A stretch of DNA of 64,000 bases, from positions 186,001 to 250,000 of the forward strand of contig CACHEU010000001.1 in the NCBI GenBank assembly GCA_902578935.1, given 5' to 3'. The notes under the pieces were generated by a model, which saw only the letters and a program-made list of their open reading frames with translations, was not told where the DNA came from and searched no databases. This document shows positions 60,905 to 64,000 of the stretch, piece after piece. Position 1 is the first letter of the stretch, and each line of letters opens with the position of its first letter. A program made the position numbers and the translations under genes. This DNA is from an uncultured Pelagibacteraceae bacterium (lineage in GTDB: Bacteria; Pseudomonadota; Alphaproteobacteria; Pelagibacterales; Pelagibacteraceae).

Positions 60905-60978
60905 TGGGGCGTAGCCAAGCGGTAAGGCAGTGGTTTTTGGTACCACCATCCTAGGTTCGAATCCTAGCGCCCCAGCCA
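60905..60978 (+). tRNA. tRNA-Gln(TTG), CCA encoded
   Basis: TGGGGCG/CGCCCCA acceptor, GTGGT-TTTTGGT-ACCAC anticodon arm, GGTTCGAATCC T arm, G73, CCA. Confidence 0.96.
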
Positions 60979-60983
60979 ACGAT

Positions 60984-62228
60984 ATGTTTTTGATAAATAA
61001 TATTAAAAAAATTTTATTCCCATTTTATAAAGAGAAAAAAATTAAGGAAATTTTTCAAATACTAAATAGTGATAAAAAAAATAACGCAATGTTAGTAGGA
61101 GGATGTGTTAGAAATTTTTTAAACAATGAAAAAATAGGGGATGTCGATATAGCAACCATTTTTACACCCGCGGAATTAATAAAAAAATTCTCAGGCGCTA
61201 ATTTTAGACTTATTAAAAGCGGCATTGATCACGGAACAATAACTTTATCAAAAGACAATAAAAACTTCGAGATAACAACCTTGAGAGAAGATGTGGCTAC
61301 AGATGGTAGACATGCAAAAGTTTCTTTTACCAAAGATTGGAAAAAAGACTCCGAAAGAAGAGATTTTACAATCAACGCAATTTATTTAGATCAAAATGGA
61401 AAAATATTTGACCCCCAAAATGGTATTCAAAATTTAAAAGAGAAAAAAATTAAATTTATAGGCGATCCTCAAAAAAGGATAGAGGAAGATTACTTAAGAA
61501 TTTTAAGATTTTTGAGATTCTCAATACAATATCAAGATTTTGATGAAGATGATCAGACTTTTAGAATTATTCAAAAAAATCTTAATGGGATAATAAAACT
61601 TTCAAAAGAAAGAGTTTTCAGCGAATTAATTAAAATTATAAGTTTAGATAACATAAAAGATCTTTTTTCTAAGAAGAAATTTTACGAGATTTTTAGAGTA
61701 ATTTTTCCTGAACTTAAATATTCGGACAAACTAAAAGGAATGAACCAAGAAATATATAAAAAATTTGTTCAATCCGAGCAAAATTTATTACTAGCATTAT
61801 TGTTAGTAGATGACACAGATAACCACATTTATTTTGCACATAAATATAAAGTTTCTAGTTATTTGAAGGAATCTCTTATTTTTTTTCATCAATGCTTTTG
61901 TGAGGCAAAAAAGAATAAAAACTTTTTTGAAAAAGATTTAAAAAAAAATATTTTCTATTATGGAAAAAATAAAATAGCATCTTTAGCTAAATTTTATTTT
62001 CTTTCTCATACCAAAAAAAATTATGCAAACCTAGCAAATATTTTAAAAAAAATTGAATCAACCAATATTCCAGAATTTCCAATAACTGGGAAACATCTTT
62101 TGGAACAAGGTTTTAAAAGCGGAAGAAAAATTGGAGAAATTTTAAAAAGAATCGAGAAAGAATGGATTAAAAATGATTTTAATTTAGAAGATGAGGAATT
62201 AAAAAATTTAATAAAAAAATATATTTAA
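60984..62228 (+). CDS. tRNA nucleotidyltransferase/poly(A) polymerase family (CCA-adding)
   Basis: MLVGGCVRNFLNNEKIGDVDIAT, RRDFTINAIYLD, ARI-type EEDYLRILRFLRFS; ATG at 60984, since the longer ORF runs through tRNA-Gln. Confidence 0.94.
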   Translation: MFLINNIKKILFPFYKEKKIKEIFQILNSDKKNNAMLVGGCVRNFLNNEKIGDVDIATIFTPAELIKKFSGANFRLIKSGIDHGTITLSKDNKNFEITTLREDVATDGRHAKVSFTKDWKKDSERRDFTINAIYLDQNGKIFDPQNGIQNLKEKKIKFIGDPQKRIEEDYLRILRFLRFSIQYQDFDEDDQTFRIIQKNLNGIIKLSKERVFSELIKIISLDNIKDLFSKKKFYEIFRVIFPELKYSDKLKGMNQEIYKKFVQSEQNLLLALLLVDDTDNHIYFAHKYKVSSYLKESLIFFHQCFCEAKKNKNFFEKDLKKNIFYYGKNKIASLAKFYFLSHTKKNYANLANILKKIESTNIPEFPITGKHLLEQGFKSGRKIGEILKRIEKEWIKNDFNLEDEELKNLIKKYI

Positions 62229-62241
62229 GTTAAATATATTT
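62217..62241. repeat. Perfect 12-bp-arm inverted repeat spanning both stop codons of convergent genes
   Basis: AAATATATTTAA-G-TTAAATATATTT. Confidence 0.9.
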
Positions 62242-62706
62242 AACTTCCAAAATTTCAAAATTTTTCTCTCCAGACGGAGTGTTTACAGTTACTAGATCTT
62301 TAATTACCTTTCCGATTAATGACTTTCCCATCGGTGACTTAAAATAAATTAAACTTTTTCCAATATCAGCTTCATCTTTTCCTACAATTTTAAATGATTT
62401 TTTTTTTTCGTTCTCTATATCTTTTACAGTTACTGTTGATCCGAAAATAACTTTACCATCATTTTCCATTTTAGTTACATCAATAACATTTGCTATTGCA
62501 ATAATGTTATTAATCTCCAAAACTCTACCCTCAATGTGACCCTGTTGTTCTTTGGCCGCATGATATTCTGCATTTTCTTTTAAATCACCATGAGCTCTAG
62601 CTTCAGCTATGGCCGTAACCACTTTTGGTCTTTTATTATTTTTTAAATCCTCCAGCTCTTCTTTAAGTTTTTTTAATCCCTCAACTGTAATTGGCTCTTT
62701 TTCCAT
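62230..62706 (-). CDS. greA: Transcription elongation factor GreA
   Basis: AIAEARAHGDLKENAEYHAAKEQQG. Confidence 0.97.
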   Translation of the reverse strand: MEKEPITVEGLKKLKEELEDLKNNKRPKVVTAIAEARAHGDLKENAEYHAAKEQQGHIEGRVLEINNIIAIANVIDVTKMENDGKVIFGSTVTVKDIENEKKKSFKIVGKDEADIGKSLIYFKSPMGKSLIGKVIKDLVTVNTPSGEKNFEILEVKYI

Positions 62707-63558
62707 TTATTTCCATTTCGCTTTTGGTGGAAGTGACATAAAAATCGCATCAAGATTTCCACCGGTATTAAGACCAAACTTGGTTCCTCTATCGTAAAGC
62801 AAATTAAATTCTGCATATTTACCCCTTTTGATCAACTGATTTTTTTTCTGCATTTTAGACCATTCAGAAAAAATTTTCTTTTCTATAATAGCTTTGGAAA
62901 TATTAAGAAAGCAAATTCCAATCTCCCTAATAAATTTAAAATTTCTTTGCCAATCTTTGTATAGGTAATCAAAAAAAATTCCACCAATACCTCTGGCTTC
63001 TTTTCTGTGTTTAAGATAGAAATATTTATCACACCAGTTTTTATATTTATTATAATTTTTTTTGTTATTTTTACATAAAATTTTTAATTCTTTGTGAAAT
63101 AATTTTTTTTCATTTAAATCCCTAAAACTTGGCGTAACATCCATTCCTCCTCCAAACCAATTCTTTGAAGTTACAACAAATCTTGTATTGAAATGCATGG
63201 CTGGTATTTTTGGATTTTTCATATGGGCTACAATCGATATACCAGAAGCCCAATAAGAATTATTTTTTTTTGTTCCAGGAATATTTCCTCTAAATTTTTT
63301 TGGGAAAATACCTTCAACTGTTGAATGATTAATTCCAACCTTCTCAAAGAGTTGGCCATTTTTTAGAATATAGTATGTACCTCCACCTTCACCAAAATTT
63401 TCTTTTTTCCAATCATTTTTTTTAAAATATTTAGGTACAACTTTTTTTTTTTTAGAAAATTCCTTCTCAAGATATTGAAATTCTTCAAGGATTTTTAGTT
63501 GTAAAAATTTAAACCATTCACTAGCTAATTTTTTTTGTGTTTCTAGATCTAGCTCCAT
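62707..63558 (-). CDS. hemF: Oxygen-dependent coproporphyrinogen III oxidase
   Basis: HFNTRFV, WFGGGMDVTPSF, RGIGGIFFD, KRGKYAEFNLLYDRGTKFGLNTGGNLDAIFMSLPP. Confidence 0.97.
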   Translation of the reverse strand: MELDLETQKKLASEWFKFLQLKILEEFQYLEKEFSKKKKVVPKYFKKNDWKKENFGEGGGTYYILKNGQLFEKVGINHSTVEGIFPKKFRGNIPGTKKNNSYWASGISIVAHMKNPKIPAMHFNTRFVVTSKNWFGGGMDVTPSFRDLNEKKLFHKELKILCKNNKKNYNKYKNWCDKYFYLKHRKEARGIGGIFFDYLYKDWQRNFKFIREIGICFLNISKAIIEKKIFSEWSKMQKKNQLIKRGKYAEFNLLYDRGTKFGLNTGGNLDAIFMSLPPKAKWK

Positions 63559-63598
63559 AAAAAACCATTAATCTGTTTATAAATCCTCGAATTTCTCA

Positions 63599-63635
63599 TT
63601 TCCAGGTAATCCGTGTGTCATTCTGACCCTGGGAA
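63599..63635. repeat. Hairpin-forming element in the hemF/petA divergent intergenic region
   Basis: TTTCCAGG (63599-63606) pairs with CCTGGGAA (63628-63635); inner GTCA-TTC-TGAC stacks on it. Confidence 0.6.
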
Positions 63636-63686
63636 GTCTTTCAAATAGTCTTATTTTTTAATAAAAAACGATGATAATATAATTTA

Positions 63687-64000
63687 ATGGAGAAATCAGG
63701 AAAAAAAAGCGATAGAAGAGATTTTCTTTTTACAGCTACCTATACTGTTGGGGCAGTGGGAATAGGCGCAACAATTTGGCCATTTATAGATCAAATGAAT
63801 CCGGACAACTCTGTCAAAGCTTTAGCAACTACAGAGGTAGATATAAGTCAAATTCAACCAGGAAAATCAATAACAGTTCTTTGGAGAGGTAAACCAGTAT
63901 TTATCAAAAGACGAACAGAAACTGAAATTTCTGAAGCCCAATCAGTTAATTTGGAGGAATTAAAACATCCAGAAAAAGATGCAGACAGAGTAAAAAAGCC
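63687..64000 (+). CDS. petA: Ubiquinol-cytochrome c reductase Rieske Fe-S subunit, N-terminal part (cut by window end)
   Basis: Translated by eye: MEKSGKKSDRRDFLFTATYTVGAVGIGATIWPFIDQMNPDNSVKALATTEVDISQIQPGKSITVLWRGKPVFIKRR. Confidence 0.95.
   Translation, partial: MEKSGKKSDRRDFLFTATYTVGAVGIGATIWPFIDQMNPDNSVKALATTEVDISQIQPGKSITVLWRGKPVFIKRRTETEISEAQSVNLEELKHPEKDADRVKK

Noticed and set aside
60779-60979. 66-aa minus-strand ORF (MAGALGFEPRMVVPKTTALPLGYAPR...) over tRNA-Gln
   Set aside because: Spurious translation of tRNA antisense; well-known artefact type.
60930-60983. N-terminal extension of the cca ORF (MVFGTTILGSNPSAPAND)
   Set aside because: This part lies inside tRNA-Gln; the start at 60984 is preferred.

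Overview
A 64 kb AT-rich, very densely packed chromosomal window from a streamlined alphaproteobacterium, SAR11/Pelagibacterales-like by gene content and coding style; the taxonomy is inference. I see no mobile elements, CRISPR arrays, rRNA or phage genes. Most of it is housekeeping: argDF, kdsB, pheA, ffs-dnaX-ybaB-recR, glcB, accA, csp, tRNA-His-hisS-hisZ-hisG, groESL, ribF-ileS-lspA, purD, LPS genes, an unusual cytochrome c oxidase operon, thrC/thrB, ispH, a retinal/carotenoid cluster (crtIBY-blh) fused head-to-tail to the F0 ATP synthase operon, smc, mutY, ccrM, ispE, tRNA-Gln-cca, greA, hemF and petA. The most interesting signal is an unannotated 24-codon ORF at 10307-10381 (MLTRINIAISHTHSHRVHAKLLLS). 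It has four His codons (all CAC) within eight codons, overlaps tandem hairpins, and lies directly upstream of tRNA-His-hisS-hisZ-hisG, so it is a candidate histidine leader-peptide attenuator. Other notable signals: an A11 slippage tract in dnaX followed at once by a -1 frame stop at the gamma/tau boundary; SRP RNA and two tRNAs ending 4-5 nt before the start codons of dnaX, hisS and cca; a bidirectional terminator inside the hisG coding region; a palindrome encoding the same 'KYI-stop' end for convergent cca and greA; an apparently hingeless short SMC; and an oxidase operon with two subunit III genes and a reduced Cox11/CtaG.
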